This document shows, one piece after another, positions 38,301-51,103 of a stretch of DNA of 64,000 nt (its first letter is position 1; each line of letters begins with the position of its first letter). The notes under the pieces are model-generated. The model saw only the letters and a program-made list of their open reading frames with translations. It had not been told where the DNA came from and did no database searches. Where the stretch lies: assembly GCA_030078075.1 (NCBI GenBank), contig CP119643.1:372001-436000 (forward strand), written 5' to 3'. The translations under genes were made by a program, and so were the position numbers. This stretch comes from Crithidia sp. LVH-60A (taxonomy: Eukaryota; Euglenozoa; Kinetoplastea; Trypanosomatida; Trypanosomatidae).

Positions 38301-41300
38301 GCGTCGTGCTGCTGGACGAGCCCACCGCCGGCATGGACCCCGCCGCACGCCGCCACACGTGGTCGCTGCTGCGGGTCATGGCAGAGCACCGCACGATTCT
38401 CCTCACGACGCACTACATGGACGAGGCCGATCTCCTCGGCTGCAACGTCGCGATTGTCAACGGCGGCGTCATGCAGTGCTGCGGCACCACCACGTTTCTG
38501 CGCCACTACGCCGGTGTGGGCTACACGGTGCGCTTCGACATCGCTCCAATTCCGACGCAGAACGACGACGAGGTGCGGCAGGCGAAGGTGGAGGCGGTGT
38601 GGGCGCGGCTCAATGAGTTGGTTCTCAGCCACCTTCAAAGCGTTCGCCTGGTCCTGCAGACCGACGCGGAGGTGGAGTACGAGATGCAGCGAGACGCAGA
38701 AGCCCGCATCCCTGAGTTCTTGACTGAGATGGAGTCGCGCGGCAACCGCCAGCTCGGCATCCGCAGCTACGCCCTCAAGGCCCCCACGTTGGAGGACGTC
38801 TTCATGCGTGTGGTGGAGCACCAGATCCCCGCCAACGCCCCGCTGAACGAGCAGCCCCACCAGCAGCCGGCACAACAAGCACCGCGCTCACCTGCAGTTG
38901 CTGCCAGGGAAGGAGGGAGCGTCGACGCGGCGGTCCTGGCTGGTGCCGTGTCCGGTAACCCGCCCGCGGCCGCGGCTGGCGGCGAGGTCAACAGGAGTGG
39001 TGTCGCGCCAAACAACGCCGCCCCGCTGCAGCGCCGCCTCTCCCGCGCCTCGCTGCGCTTTTTCAACAACGAGAGCAGCCTCAACTACTGCGAGGACGTC
39101 CAAGAGAATGAGGAGAGCGACGACGCAAGCGCGGCGGAGGCCGGGACGTCTTTTCTCGCCACCAGCCGCGGCCGCGCTCACCTCGACGGCTTCAACTTCT
39201 TCCGCCGGGCGAGTGGCCCCTTCGGCGACGGCGAGGCCGAGGAGCCACAGGCCGGCTCCCCGTCCGCCTTCCTCAGTCGCCAGCAGTCCTCCAAGGCGAT
39301 GGAGCGGCAGAGCTCGCAGCGCCAGGACTCGCAGCAGCAGCAGCCCGAGGCCGGGGAGGCACCGCAGGCCCACCGCGCCAGCGACAGTGCTTTGGAACTT
39401 GCCTCCGCCACGCCCACGATCGCCGCCGCAGTGCACCCGGCGGGCGAGCTGGTGCAGGTCAGCGACACCGCCGCCGCCGCCGCCGCTGCTGGCCCGCCGG
39501 TGAACACGATGGCGGTGCGCAACGAAGCCTTCCTTTACAAGCACGTGACGGACTGCCACCTCGACCAGGTGTGGGCAACGCGCGCCAACCGCCGTCGCGG
39601 CAGCCTGTGGTCGCTGCAGATGCGCGGCATGATGTACAAGCGCTTCTACTGCGCCATCCGCGACCGCCGCATGCTCTTCTTCCAGATCGTCTGCCCCATG
39701 TTGTGCATTCTGCTGGCGATGCTGCTGCAGCTCGTGAAGAACGAGAACAACGGGACGGCCTACATGTCACCGCAGACCTTCCAGCAGGAGACAATCACGC
39801 CTCTCTCGAGCTGCACGCAGTATTACGGGTACGCCGCCAGCGTGAACGCCAATTTGACTAAGCGGCTCGGCCTCTCGGTGGTCGACAACAACTTTGTCTC
39901 GTCGGCCGACATGTCCTACCAGCTGCTAGACACCTGGCACGTGCACGAGCAAGGACGCTACATCGGCCTGCAGTGCCGCGACCCCGCGGTGCGGCTTTTC
40001 CTCACCTACGTGTACCCCGCCGCGCTGAATGGGCGCAGTGTCAACACGATTCTTTACAACACGTCGTCGCACAGCAGCCTCCCGATCGGCCTGCACAGCG
40101 CCTACGCGGCGGCCTACTTCGTCGGCCTCGGCACCCCCAACGCGACGTTCGAGATGAGCGTGACGTCGCTGCCGCTGTCCAAGAAGGCGACGAAGGCGAA
40201 GAACGCCATCGCCGGCATCCTCATTGGTGTGATTGTGCTCATCCCCTTCACCTTCCTGCCCGCCAACCCGGTTGCCTGGGTCGTCAAGGAGTACGAGACG
40301 CGTGCCCGTCACCTGCAGACCGTCTCCGGGCTGCGCTACCTCATCTACTGGGCCAGCAACCTCCTCTTCGACTTCACCGCCTACATCATCACGATCATCT
40401 TGGTAATCATCATCTTTGTCATCTTTCAGCGCAGCGAGTACATTGGGTACGCAACGATTGGCCCCACGATCGTCGCCTTCGCCATCTACGGTGTGTGTTA
40501 CTGCTGTGCGTCCTACATGGTCAGCTTCTTCTTCTCTGAGCACACGACGGCGCAGCTGGTGGTGCTCGGCGTCAGCTTCCTCACCGGCTTCCTGTGCGTC
40601 ATGCTCGTCTTTGTGCTGAGCCTGCTCGACAAGACCCTCAGTGCTTCGAACACGCTGCGCTGGATCTTCCGGCTGCTGCCGCCCTTCTCGATCGGTGAGG
40701 TGATTCTGAACCTCGCCCTGCTGGAGCAGAAGAAGCTGACAGATGACACGCTGACGGCGTGGAGCATGTCCATCACGGTGTGGCCTGACATCTACATGGC
40801 GGCAGAAATCCCCGTCTTCGCCGCCGTCACGCTCCTCTGGGACCACCCCAACCGCCGCGCCGTCGTGGAGCGCCTGAAGCTGCGCTTCCGTAGCTGCTGC
40901 TGCTGTCTGCGCAAGGAGAAGACAGAGAGTACCGCTGTGGTGGTGACGACGAAGGATTACTCAGACACCGTCAACGTGGCGAGCAGCCCGCTAGCACGTG
41001 GCATGGACAGCAACAGTGCCAGTGCTGGAGCAGCAGCAACGGCGGCAGGAGCGGGCAACACGAACAGCGACGCCGCGTCTGGCACGACGACCGGGCGGCG
41101 GGGCAGCGCGGCCATTACCCCGGCTGTGCTGCGCCGCGCTCGCGCAGCTGGCGTCGAGTTGAACGCGGACGCCGTCGCAGTGGTCGCCCACGCCAACACG
41201 ACCAGCGATGGCGGTAGCGAAGGAGCAGCGCTTGGTGCCCAGCACCGCACGGACGCCGCCTTCGCGGCAACGAGCCCCTTCTCCCAATTCGCGGCGCATA

Positions 41301-43558
41301 ACCGTTCCGTTGTCTCGCCTATTCTGCGCCGCCGCCGCGCCAGCATGCCGGATAGCTGCTCGAACATAGAGGACGGGGGGTCGCCCGACGGCATCCTCGT
41401 GCTGTCAAGCCCCTCGATGCTCAACCAGCGGTCTGCGGACCATTTGGGCTCCAACCACGGCGAGGCGGGATCCTCGATACGGCTGCCCGCCGTCCTCTTC
41501 AGCGCGACAGGACCGTTGGATTGCCCGAGAGGCGAGGCCGCCGCCACCACACCTCACCAGCAGCTGCGCCGTGCCGGCAGCGGTCGCGCCGCCAGTGGCC
41601 GTGCACGTCGGCAGTCGACAAGCGCGGCGTCGCAGCTGACCGAGGTGAATCCCGCCGTCACCGCTCCTCCGGACATGCTGTACCCACCAGACGAGTGGTG
41701 CATCGGCGACGGCGTGTGCCGCCGCGAGGAGGACAGCGACGTGGAGGAGGAGCGGCTGGCCGTCTACCAGGACGAGCGCCTTTACCTGGCCGAGGGCCAC
41801 CGCCACGCCACGCAGTCGCCCACGCCGGTCGCTAAGGCGGGCCGTGGCAGCGACGCGTTGGCGGTGCGGCACGCAGCAGCGGAGGACCACCAACCGCAGT
41901 CGGGGTCCGCTCCGGCCAACATGAACGCCGATGTGATTCGTGTAGTCGATCTCCGCAAGGTGTACGACACGCCGCACAAGGTTGCCGTGAGCGACCTCAC
42001 CTTTAGCGTCATGCACGGCGAGGTCTTTGGCTTCCTCGGCACCAACGGCGCGGGCAAGAGCTCCGCTCTCTCCATCCTGACGCAGGAGCAGCTGCCCACG
42101 AGCGGACGTGCCTACGTGTGTGGGCATGATGTGGTGCGGGATAGCTTCGAGGCGGCCAACTGTCTCGGCTACTGCCCGCAGTTTGACGCCTGCCTCGACT
42201 TGCTGACGGTGAAGGAGCACCTGCGCCTCTACTCGCTCGTGCGTGGCGTCCCGACCGACCGCACCGAGGCCCTGGTGGACAGCCTGCTCACCATCTGCAA
42301 CCTGACGGAGCACCGCAACGTGCTGTCGAGCGACCTCTCCGGTGGCAACCGCCGCAAGCTGAGCGTCGCCATCGCGCTGATCGGAGCGCCGAAAGTGGTC
42401 TGCCTCGACGAGCCGACCTCCGGCCTCGACCCGCTCGCGCGGCGTCTGCTCTGGCGTGCGCTGGACCGTGTCTCCCGTAAGTGCTCCATCATCCTCACCA
42501 CGCATCACCTCGAGGAGGTGGAGGCGCTGGCCGACTGCGTGGGCATCATGGTGGACGGCGGCCTTCGCTGCTTCGGCGACCTGCCCCACCTCCAGCACAA
42601 GTACGCGCGCAACGCCTACGAGCTCACACTTTGCGTTTCCGCCAAGGCCCGGCAAAGGGCATCGATGCGGCAGCAGCTGCAGCAGGCGGGCACAAGGGCC
42701 GCTGGCGAGGAAACCGACAACGCGGCCGGCGCTGCCTCGCCCCATCGCAGAACCTCGGCCACTGTGGAGGGCACCCCGTCGCACCGCCGCAACCGCCTCG
42801 GCTCCATCTCCTACGCCGGCACCGACCGCATCGACACCTCTGACGACATCTTCCAGTTCATGCTGCGCCACTTCCCCTCCGCGCTGCTCGTCGACAACTT
42901 CAACAACGAGCGCTACGTCTACACCCTCCCGGCAACCCGCGACGTGGCCAACGCGATGCAGCGGCTGCAGACGCACCAGCAGCGCCGCGCCAGTCTCTCC
43001 TTCCGCCGGCAGTCCAGCGCCTCCGGCTCCGCCGTGCGCCTCAACACGAGCAACACGATCGTGCGGCTCTCCGACGTGTTTGAGAAGCTGCGGGCCTCGC
43101 AAACGGTGCTCGGCATCACCGAGTACAGCGTCTCGCAGGTGTCGCTGGAGCAGGTGTTTTTGCGTGTCTGCGGCACCACCGACGAGGCCAAGAGGAACCG
43201 CCGCATGTCGCTCTCCATGATGCCCGACATCGCCCCCATGCCGCCCATGACGAGCTCCACCCCGCTGAACGTCTCCCGCCTCGCTCAGTCCCAGCAGCTC
43301 CTCCAGCAGCGCAAGCGGCGCAGCAGCTCGGTCTTCGTCGGCGAGTCGGGCCTCGCGTCTGGGCCGGTCGACCCTGCCTCCCCGTCGCGGCGCCGTCTGA
43401 GCCTCACCGCGCTCGGTGGCATGACGAAGCGGGTGACCTTCGCCGAGTACCGCCGCCAGCGTGCGCTGATCCGCCGGCGTGCGGAGGCGGACGAGCACCA
43501 GCCGACGCCGTCGGAGGCGAAGCGGGCCACGGAGCCCGACCACGACGGCTCCTCGTGA
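35204..43558 (+). CDS. ABCA-type full ABC transporter, 2784 aa
   Basis: The product is a full ABCA transporter of the lipid/sterol-related subfamily. A ~200-residue hydrophilic N-terminus includes an Ala run from GCA repeats (about 35302-35332). TMD1 begins near 206 with one membrane segment, followed by a large extracytoplasmic loop (about 250-555), then a cluster of segments (about 555-785) containing KELRIRESMCIMGLKRSS, the ABCA coupling-helix signature. NBD1 has GPNGAGKSTT (near 914), MSGGQKRKLS (near 1014) and VVLLDEPTAGMDP (near 1034). A long Gln/Ser/Ala linker covers about 1200-1445. TMD2 starts near 1471, and a second disordered linker runs about 1905-2240. NBD2 has GTNGAGKSS (near 2278), LSGGNRRKLS (near 2378) and VVCLDEPTSGLDP (near 2396). 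Both ATP sites look intact. Typical ABCA proteins have 1600-2300 aa; the linkers explain the excess. Trypanosomatids have several ABCA genes; I cannot say which one this is. Confidence 0.95.
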
Positions 43559-45656
43559 GCGCGACTTAAATGCCGCACGCATACACACAAAGTGGTGCGC
43601 ACCACGCGTTTTCTTCTTTTTCTTTATCAACGGCTTTTGTGATCTGCGTTGTCGTGACACTATATACTCTTTTTTTGTTTCTGTTTTCTCTTTTGCTCCT
43701 TTCTTTTCTGACGGAGAGCGTCAGTGCGAGTGTCTCTCCGTCATGTGTATTGAAGACTTTGCCAAGTTGTACCTCTCATGTGGATTTTTTTTGCTCTTGT
43801 GTGTTATGCGTAAGCTTCAATTTTTTTCGATGTGCGCTCTGTGTTTTTTAGTGCGTGTCTGAACACAGTCACGCGCAGAAGCGGAGGAGGTGGAAAGGGG
43901 GATCTGAGGACACCTACAGGTATACAAGGTTGGTTCTTTGAATGCTCCCTTTCGCCGCCTGCGCTCCTCGCCTTCCTGTTTCCTCTGCATCTCTTCGCAC
44001 CGCTCCCTCGCCACGGAAGAGTTGTCTTTTTTTTTCTTTTTAGCATTTTCCTCTGTATTGTAGTGGATGCTGCTGAGTGCCTTAAACTCAGATTTTTTCC
44101 TCTTTTATTATTTTTGTATGGAACATCTTTTGTTGTTGTTGTTGTTGTTTGTCGCTGTTCACGGAGGCAACGGAGAGTATCTCCATCGCAAAACCCCACG
44201 CGAGCACCCCTTCAGCCAGTGAAGTGGGGACGCAAAGAAGTGGCCTAAAAAGAGAGAGGAAAGAGAAAAAAAATAGACTTTGTGGAGAAGTGCACATGTT
44301 ACGTGTAGTGGGTGAACAAAAAGAATTTAAGAAAGAAAGAACATGGAGCTTTTTTTCTGCTGTTACTGCTGAGAAGCTCGTCTCACCATGTATTTTTTTT
44401 TCTCTGTTCTGTCGTTCGATGTACTCCTACACGCGTGCCTTTTTCTTTTTTCGTACACGCTTCATCTAGCGGTCTCTCCTTCTCTTCTTCTTTGTTTTTT
44501 TTCTCTCTCGGTCACGCGGACTGCACCACCCCTTTCGCCTACACCGACCATCAAGCAGAATTTACGAAGCAGTTAAACAAAGGGAAAAAATACGGAAGCT
44601 GCCGAGCTCGGCGTCTTCAAAGTGACCTTTGTGTCGCCTTTTTGCGTCTCTCCTAGAAGGTACTTTGGAAAGTATCAATAGTAGATGCCTTTTTTTTCTG
44701 CGATGTGATGGCGTGATGGGTGTGCATGCCGCTGTTATTTTTCCGGGTGCTGCGCGCTTGATTTTTGTTTGATTGAGCTTATTTTTGTTTGCATGGGTTT
44801 GACTTCGCGTCTTCTCCCTCCAACAACGATCACTCTTACGTGCTTCACGAACACCGCTTAAGAGCAAGCCGTAAAGGTCATGATGTATAATAGCTGTACG
44901 GTTTAATTTAAAGCCTATCCCTACTGATAGATCACCAAACTTGTGTTTTTTCCTCTCTCTTTTCTTGCTGATCCCTTTAATTTTTTTTTTTTACTGTCCC
45001 ACATTTCTGGCTGTCCTCTTCGAGTCTGGTAGACTACACGTATGTGAGGATCTTCCCTTCATTTTTTCCCCGTTGCAACCTTTTCTATCATCTCCTGGCC
45101 GCCTTTTTTTCAGGTTTTTTTTTACTCTCATCTGTTGCGTGCGACGTCGTTCAGGTTTAATCTTTAAGGCTCCACCCCTCTTAAATTGATTCTAGGAAGA
45201 ATTTGAAAGAAGTTTGAAAGGGAGGAGCTGCGAGATGGACAATTGCTGTCGTTCGATCGCACTCCCTCTCTCTGCACTCCGTTGAAGTACCTCAGTGGTG
45301 GCGGGTATGAGTAGACGTGGAAGGGAAGGCAGCACAGGGCGGAGGACGTGCTGTTCACCGCTTCGTGTCTTTCCATCCGATAGATTGAGGGCGGCAATCG
45401 AGTACCTTCGTCACTTTACACCTCTAAACGAACAACGAAAGAGCAAGTCACGCATGGGCGTCGAGCCTGCGTGCTTGCTGTGGACCTGCAACTGTGAGCT
45501 GTGCGTCACTTCCTTTTCTTCTCTTCTTGCAGCAGACATCGTTTCTCGTTCCCTTCGCTTCATCACCGTCGATATCTCCCCCGCCTTCCTTGTTCCTCCC
45601 TCTTTTCTCTTTTTTATTATGCACTCAGCCACCCACATTTACACACACACACGGCT
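43559..45656 (+). promoter_or_regulatory. Intergenic region (2.1 kb) after the ABCA gene
   Basis: No supported gene. The region is T-rich with a GTT repeat at about 44131-44150 and several T and A runs. Towards the right end, CT-rich sequence leads to GCACTCAG with AG at 45627-45628, which would give a 28-base leader before the ATG at 45657 and would skip an earlier ATG near 45619. Confidence 0.4.
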
Positions 45657-46810
45657 ATGGCTGCCGCATCTTCCACTCCCTCCTCCTCTCTAACCAACGG
45701 CAAGGAGGACGCCTTCCTGCGCGCCACGGTCTTCTACGACCCCCACCTCTTCCACTACATTAGCAGTGGGTGGGACCTCTGCGAGCTGCTTGCCCAGCGC
45801 GTCCACACCTCCACCAGCACCTACGTCCCTCTAGCACTCCCCGTAGCCCCATCGCGCACTGAGGGCAATGTGGCTTCTTACCAGCTGGGGGCTGCACAGC
45901 TCCGACGTGCCGCCCTCCGCGCACTTTTTCTTTTCGGTGCATTGGAAACTGAGAAGGAAGTGGGGAACGGCGACACGTGCTTGAGTGCTGTCGAGGCCGA
46001 GGCCGCGCTGGAGGCCGCGCTGGAACGGTGGATGCCGCTGACACACCTGTCCGTGCATGGTGGCAAGCGTCCCTCCTCGTGCTGCGAAGCCCGGCTGCGA
46101 CCCGACACCACTCCCACCCCAAGAGCCTTCTGGAATTCTTATCTACGGAGATGAGGAAGTAGAGGTGACAGCCGCGTCGTCCGCTCTGTCTTCCATCCGA
46201 CAGGGACAGCAAATAGGGGCAAGTGCGACACTGTCAGGCAACTCTACTCAGCAGCGCTTGAAGGAGAAGGCGGCGACGCCGTGGCCCGTGGTAATACCCA
46301 TCAGCACCTCCACTTCATCCACTGCTGCGGTGTCGCTTGTGCTGAGTCTCGTGAAGGACGCGCAGACGTGGCGCACGATGCGTCGCGATGCACGGCGTGC
46401 CTCTGCGGCCACAAGCAACGTCGAAGGCAAGTCTGGCAATGCTCCGCCCAACGACGACAAGAAAACGTCGGCCCCACCGATCATGTTTGTGAGCGACGAC
46501 GACGCTCTATTTACGCAGTGGCTGCAGTCGAAGCAGGCACTGCGGCGTCGCTGGCGGCAGCTCTACTCAGACGAAGCTGTGCCTGCAACGCTGGCCAACA
46601 CTAATACCGCTTCCAGTGCAGCAGCGACCACCCCAGCCAACACTGTCGCTCCATTTAGTGAGGCGCGCGCGCAGCAGCAGCAGCAGTAGCGTGGAGGAGC
46701 AGGAACATGCTGAAGCGCCAGATGTGAGATCCAGCAGCAGCTCGGGTGCCGACGCGGCGGCGCGGCGGGCGGCGGTGTTGGCCGCTATTGAGCGGCGCCG
46801 TCGAAAGTGA
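45657..46810 (+). CDS. Unrecognised protein gene spread over three reading frames
   Basis: I do not recognise the family. Coding-like sequence starts at ATG 45657 and includes FLRATVFYDPHLFHYISSGW. Near 46110-46125 it moves to another frame, where GILIYGDEEVEV and APPIMFVSDDDALFTQWLQS follow. Around 46650-46690 it moves again, to a frame ending in RRAAVLAAIERRRRK with a stop at 46808-46810. Each move is what one surplus base would cause. The first lies by a CCCC run, the second by GC/CAG repeats. GC-ending codons and protein-like composition continue across all three parts, which favours one gene of about 384 residues with base errors over two or three small genes. True frameshift mutations cannot be excluded. 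The C-terminal part is Ser/Ala-rich and ends in a basic helix. Confidence 0.6.
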
Positions 46811-47344
46811 GATAGGAAGAATGCAAGAAAAAAAAAAGAAGACCTTCTCACATGCTATCTTCACTCTGGCGGAGAAAAACGCATGCTGTCCAACGCTGCC
46901 TGCACAGGGCGTTGTCTTTTGTTTGCTTTTCGCGAACGTAATTGTCAAATTATTCGCTGCCTCTTCCTCTTTTGTGAGGCCAAAAAGGACCATCACATTA
47001 GCACTTCATACCGGATGTGAAGCAACGATGGCGTGCAACGAGCACCACAGAACCTTGATGGGAGACTACTCAACTCTCTCTTCTAGTTGTCGAAGGAAAA
47101 CCTCACCGCTTTCTTTCGACCTAACTGCTCTGCTTGTTTTCTTTGCACTCTCCATCTGCATTATAAAATGTCCGCCCTCTTGTTTCTTCTCATTTCTATC
47201 TTCTCCTTCGCTCTCTTACATTCTCTCATGTATCGGCTGCACGAAAGCAGTAACTCCGCCTTTGTGGATACGTGGTTCGCAACGCCGCAGCTCCCCCTCT
47301 CATTCTCTCTTCTGCCCTTACAAGCAACAGCTCCTTTGCGAAAA
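46811..47344 (+). promoter_or_regulatory. Intergenic region upstream of IPI1
   Basis: No gene seen. An A run lies near 46829-46837. Pyrimidine-rich sequence at 47291-47320 ends in CTTACAAG with AG at 47323-47324, a likely spliced-leader acceptor giving a 20-base leader to the ATG at 47345. The downstream frame is open upstream of that ATG, but the codons there are not coding-like. Confidence 0.4.
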
Positions 47345-48871
47345 ATGGTGCGCACGCGGGAGAAGAAGGCGAAGGGCGACAGCGCCTTCACCAAACAGAA
47401 GCAGAAGGTGGGCCGCAAGAAGCTGGCACCGGCGACCGCCACACGGGCCGAGGTGCACGCCCGCACGCTGCGCCTCACCACCTCCACAGCTATGTCGGCC
47501 GCCATGGCCGCCCCCCGCGTCGCCGACCCCGCGCGCCATCCCCCCTCCTCCGCCACCACGACGGCAGGCCAGAAGGCGAGCGAGGAGAAGCGCAAGCGGC
47601 CCGTCATCGCGGTGCAGAACTTCGCCGAGCTGCTCGCTGGCACACACCACTACAAGTCTGCGCAGCGTGCCTCCGCCTTCTCCACACTGGCGCGTCTGCT
47701 CACGGCACAGCGCGAAAAGGACGAGGCGGCGGCAGCGGCAGCGGCAACGCGGGCATCGACCACCGCGTTCGACGAGTACATGCGCTACGCCGCTACAACG
47801 GCGGCTGCAGAAGAGACGGCGGCGGTGGCGGCGAGAAAGAAAGGCGCAACGCCCTCTTCCGGCCTCAGCGGCCTGACAGCGCTGGAGAAGCTCAAGTCCT
47901 TCGCGGCGGCGCTCGAGGCTGTCACCGACACCGACGACGATGTCCGCCGCAGCGCCCTCGAGTCGCTCGACGTGCTCGTCGACTTCCACTGGATCTCGCC
48001 GGAGCGCGAGGGCGAGGCGGCGCGTCCGGCTCTCTCTGCTGCCGTCGCGGCGACACGCGATGCGGTGGAGCTGGAGCAGGGTGATACTCTTCTTGCCGAG
48101 GTGCAGGCCGGCCGCACGGGGGAGGCGGAGCACGTGCTCATGTCGACAGGCGCCGCATCCTCCGCAGCGTCGCCCGGCGCCGCCCTCGCTGTCGACCGCG
48201 TGCAGGCGATTATGCAGTCCGTGCACGTCGCGCTGACACACGCTCTGAAGGCGGTGCGGCTCTCCGGTGTGGAGCTGCTTGCGCTGCTGCTGCGTGTGGC
48301 CCCGCCTGCTCTCGTGCGTGCCGCTGCGCGGGCGGTGTGTCGCCACCAGACGGCCTACCACTACAGCAGCCCGACGGCGGTGGCGGGTGGGCTGACGATG
48401 GCGGGGGTGCAGGGCAGCGCGGCGCGGGGGCCGGCAGCTCAGCAGGCCACCGCCACCAGCAGCGCGTCGTCAGCACTCGAGGCTGCCCAGTCGCGTGCTG
48501 CCTCGCTCGTTGAGGAGGAGGAGAAGTGGATGTTGTCGCTGCTGCGCCGCGTGTCGACGCTGGTGCTGCGGACGAAGCACGTTGACGTGCTGCCGGCGCT
48601 GCTCGGTGTCTTTCTCGGTCACGGCGGCGACGCAGCACCCGGGGGGGGGGGGGGGGGGGGGGCCCCCCCCCCCCGCGGGGCGGGCGGCGGGGGGGCGGGC
48701 CGCCCCCCCCCCCCCAACACCGCGAGGGCCAAAAAAAAAACCAGGGCGGGGGCGGCGGCCCCCCCGCCACTCCCTCCCCTATCCTGCCCCCCCGGCGGGG
48801 GGAAAAAAAAAAAAAAAAAAAGAAAGGGAGGGGGGGGGGGGGGGGGGGAGAAAAAAAAAAAAAAGAATTCG

Positions 48872-48902
<31 letters not shown>

Positions 48903-49068
48903 CCCCCTTCCTCCTTCCAAAAAAAAAAAAAAAAAAACAACACCAAAAGGGGGGGGGGGGAGCTTCCTCTTTAAACAAACCCCAAAAAAAAAAAAAAAAC
49001 CAAACAAAAAAAAAAAAAAAAAAAAAAAGGAAAAGCGGGAAGCACCAAAAACAAAAAAAGACGCGCCG

Positions 49069-49100
<32 letters not shown>

Positions 49101-50370
49101 AACCCAACCCAAAGAACAGTCTGGTGCTGGTGGTGCTTTTGTGCCTCTCGCCGGCACGGATGAGGGGTGGCACCTCATGCGCGACTACTTCTCCATCGTT
49201 TTTGCGCAGCCCCGCGCTGCAAATGTGGAGAAGACTGTGGCGGGTGAGTCGGCGGCGTCGCAGGCTGCAGCACCGCAGTCCTTCCGCTTTCCTTCCCTGG
49301 CGCTGCTGGAGATGTCCGTGCGCCTTTATGAGCAGGTACTGCGTCTTTACCCCTGCATCGCCCCGCACATCCACCTAAGTGACGAGAACACGTCCACGGC
49401 AACGACAGCAGCAGCGGGGACGGCGGTATGGAGCGGCCTCGTGACGGCGTCGACCAGCGAGGCGAGCCACCGCAAGCGACCCAGCAAGCAACAGAGCGCC
49501 GCCGTGTCGTCGCAGCAGCAGCAGCACAGCACCGTGGCGCTGCGCCTCGTCTCCCTCTTCCCTGCGCTGCTCAGCACCGTCATTAAGCACCTCGTTCCCC
49601 GTGGTGAGGGGACGAGCCCCACTGCCGCCAGCGAGGACGCCGCGCTGGTGCGCACACTGCTCTGCGTTGCGCAAGTGCTGGACCGCCTTGCCGCCTTCCC
49701 GGATGACCTGCTGCGTGGTCGACGCCCCGGTGCCTCAAGCGAGGAGGGGACGGCGGCGGCGGCGAAGAAGTTAGAGGAGGGCTTCAGCCTCGTGCCCCGC
49801 CTTCTCTTCGCCCTGCGGGAACAGAAGGTTGCGCCGCGTGCGGTGGCGGCGGCGGGCAGCAAGCGGCCGCGTGCGGAAGACGCGGCCAACACGGCAGCAA
49901 CAGTAGTGACGACGGAGGTGGAGAGTGCTGATGCGATCAGCGTGCTGCCGCCGGTGGAGTCTCGGGTTGGCGTGCTGCTGGCCTATCCCGGCATCGTCGA
50001 CGCCCTTGTACGGCGTCTGCTGCGCGTGCTGTGGTTCCTCAGCAGCAGTGGACACCCGCTCGTCACCGGCAGCGGCGCAGGCAACTCTTCCGTTTCCACC
50101 GCGGCCCCTCTCGCACTTCTTCTGAAGAAGTCCGTCGCGTTCTTGTTTGGCAACGAGCAGGCGGGACTGGACGGGGTGTTGCAGCGCTGTGCCGCCCCCA
50201 CGGTGCTGCTCGCCCACAGCGTCCTCTTCTACCTGGGTGATGTGAAGGCGGAGCGCACGCCGCTGAGCAGCGGGGAGGAGAGCGCGACGATGATGGGGCG
50301 TGTGGCGGTGCAGTGGGCTGACGTGGTAGACGTGGTGCGTGTCGTGTCCCGTACAAGCGTGGCTGCCTAA
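47345..50370 (+). CDS. IPI1: IPI1/TEX10-like ribosome biogenesis factor, interrupted by artefactual sequence
   Basis: In yeast Ipi1 (human TEX10) belongs to the Rix1 complex, which acts in the nucleus on pre-60S particles and ITS2 processing. The N-terminus carries the family signature: a basic DSAFTKQKQKVGRKKL block (human TEX10 has KVKLKVGKKKPK), a THxKTxxL-like stretch (ARTLRLTT), and then a helical-repeat start (FAELLAGTHHYKSAQRASAF) like the human LLSQMHHYNAGVKQSAL. Helical repeats follow to about residue 430. The true sequence then breaks off at about 48640, is replaced by nonsense homopolymers to about 49116, and resumes in a different frame as SGAGGAFVPLAGTDEGWHLM and on to TAA 50368-50370 (about 417 more residues). 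Both parts have normal GC-ending codons. They most likely belong to one protein of roughly 850-1000 aa. The residues printed across the middle are not real. Confidence 0.78.
48641..49116. other. Probable sequencing/assembly artefact: long G, C and A homopolymer runs
   Basis: About 476 bases made almost wholly of homopolymer runs: 22 G from 48641, 12 C from 48663, then further runs of A, G and C up to about 26 bases. T is nearly absent. Nothing else in the window looks like this. It sits in the middle of IPI1, whose frame differs on the two sides. The pattern resembles failed base calling rather than a biological repeat. Open frames crossing it on either strand are meaningless. Confidence 0.9.
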
Positions 50371-51103
50371 TCATCTGAAAACGCCGTCTCTGTGTGTTTG
50401 TGGGTGCGTTAAAGTAAATTCTTTGCGCACGGAGGACTTGTCTTTGGCGTTAATCATGCTTTGTGGGTTATTGTGTTATGAGCTGTGCCGCGTCAGCTTT
50501 CGTTTTCTGTTTTGTAAAACGACGAATTGTTTTTTTTTTGTAAGCAGCGTATAAGCACCTAACGCTTGACGCTGATTTCGATTAAACTGTTTTTTTTATA
50601 AGAGCTGCATGGTTTTGTGGTAGCAGGCACAATGCCTTTCCCATTACTCGCTTTAAACAACATAAACCTGCAGGTCCACTCTCCGCACACCGTTTCTCCT
50701 GTATGATATCCGAAGCAGAGAGCAACAAACGGAAGAAGCGCAAAAAGGGAAAAAAAATAGTATTACTTTAAGCGGTGACTTGCGGTACAAAGACAGTTAG
50801 CGCTGCCGCCGTATTCTCCACTTTCTTTTCTGATTTTTTTTCTAACAGAAGTCTTTAAAATGAAGCTCGGTTATCCTTCAACCTCTCATACATTGTCCCT
50901 GGAACCATTTTCCCTCTCCGTCCTCCTTCCACTCTGTGCGCACCGTCATCTCCGACAAAACCGACTTCAAAGCAAACGCACGTACGGGACTTATTTCCTC
51001 ATCTCCTTCGCAGCTGGGCTGTTGTCTGCACTCTTTGTGTGTGTTGACCCAAGTCCTTCCTTTTCTTTTCAACTCAGCCACACACAGCGTGTTGACGACG
51101 GCG
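50371..51103 (+). promoter_or_regulatory. Intergenic region upstream of the twin-CX9C gene
   Basis: No gene seen. Two pyrimidine tracts end in AG, at 50847-50848 and at 51076-51077 (after CCTTCCTTTTCTTTTCAACT). Using the second gives a 27-base leader to the ATG at 51104. Using the first would leave several upstream ATGs (for example 50860), so the second is preferred. Confidence 0.4.

Noticed and set aside
45295-45693. 132-codon frame just before the unrecognised gene
   Set aside because: Lies mainly in CT-rich leader sequence and overlaps the better-supported start in another frame; no conserved-looking segment.
48210-49178. Minus-strand frame coding long Phe and Gly runs, and the matching Pro/Lys-rich + strand frame
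   Set aside because: Both cross the homopolymer artefact block and owe their openness to it.
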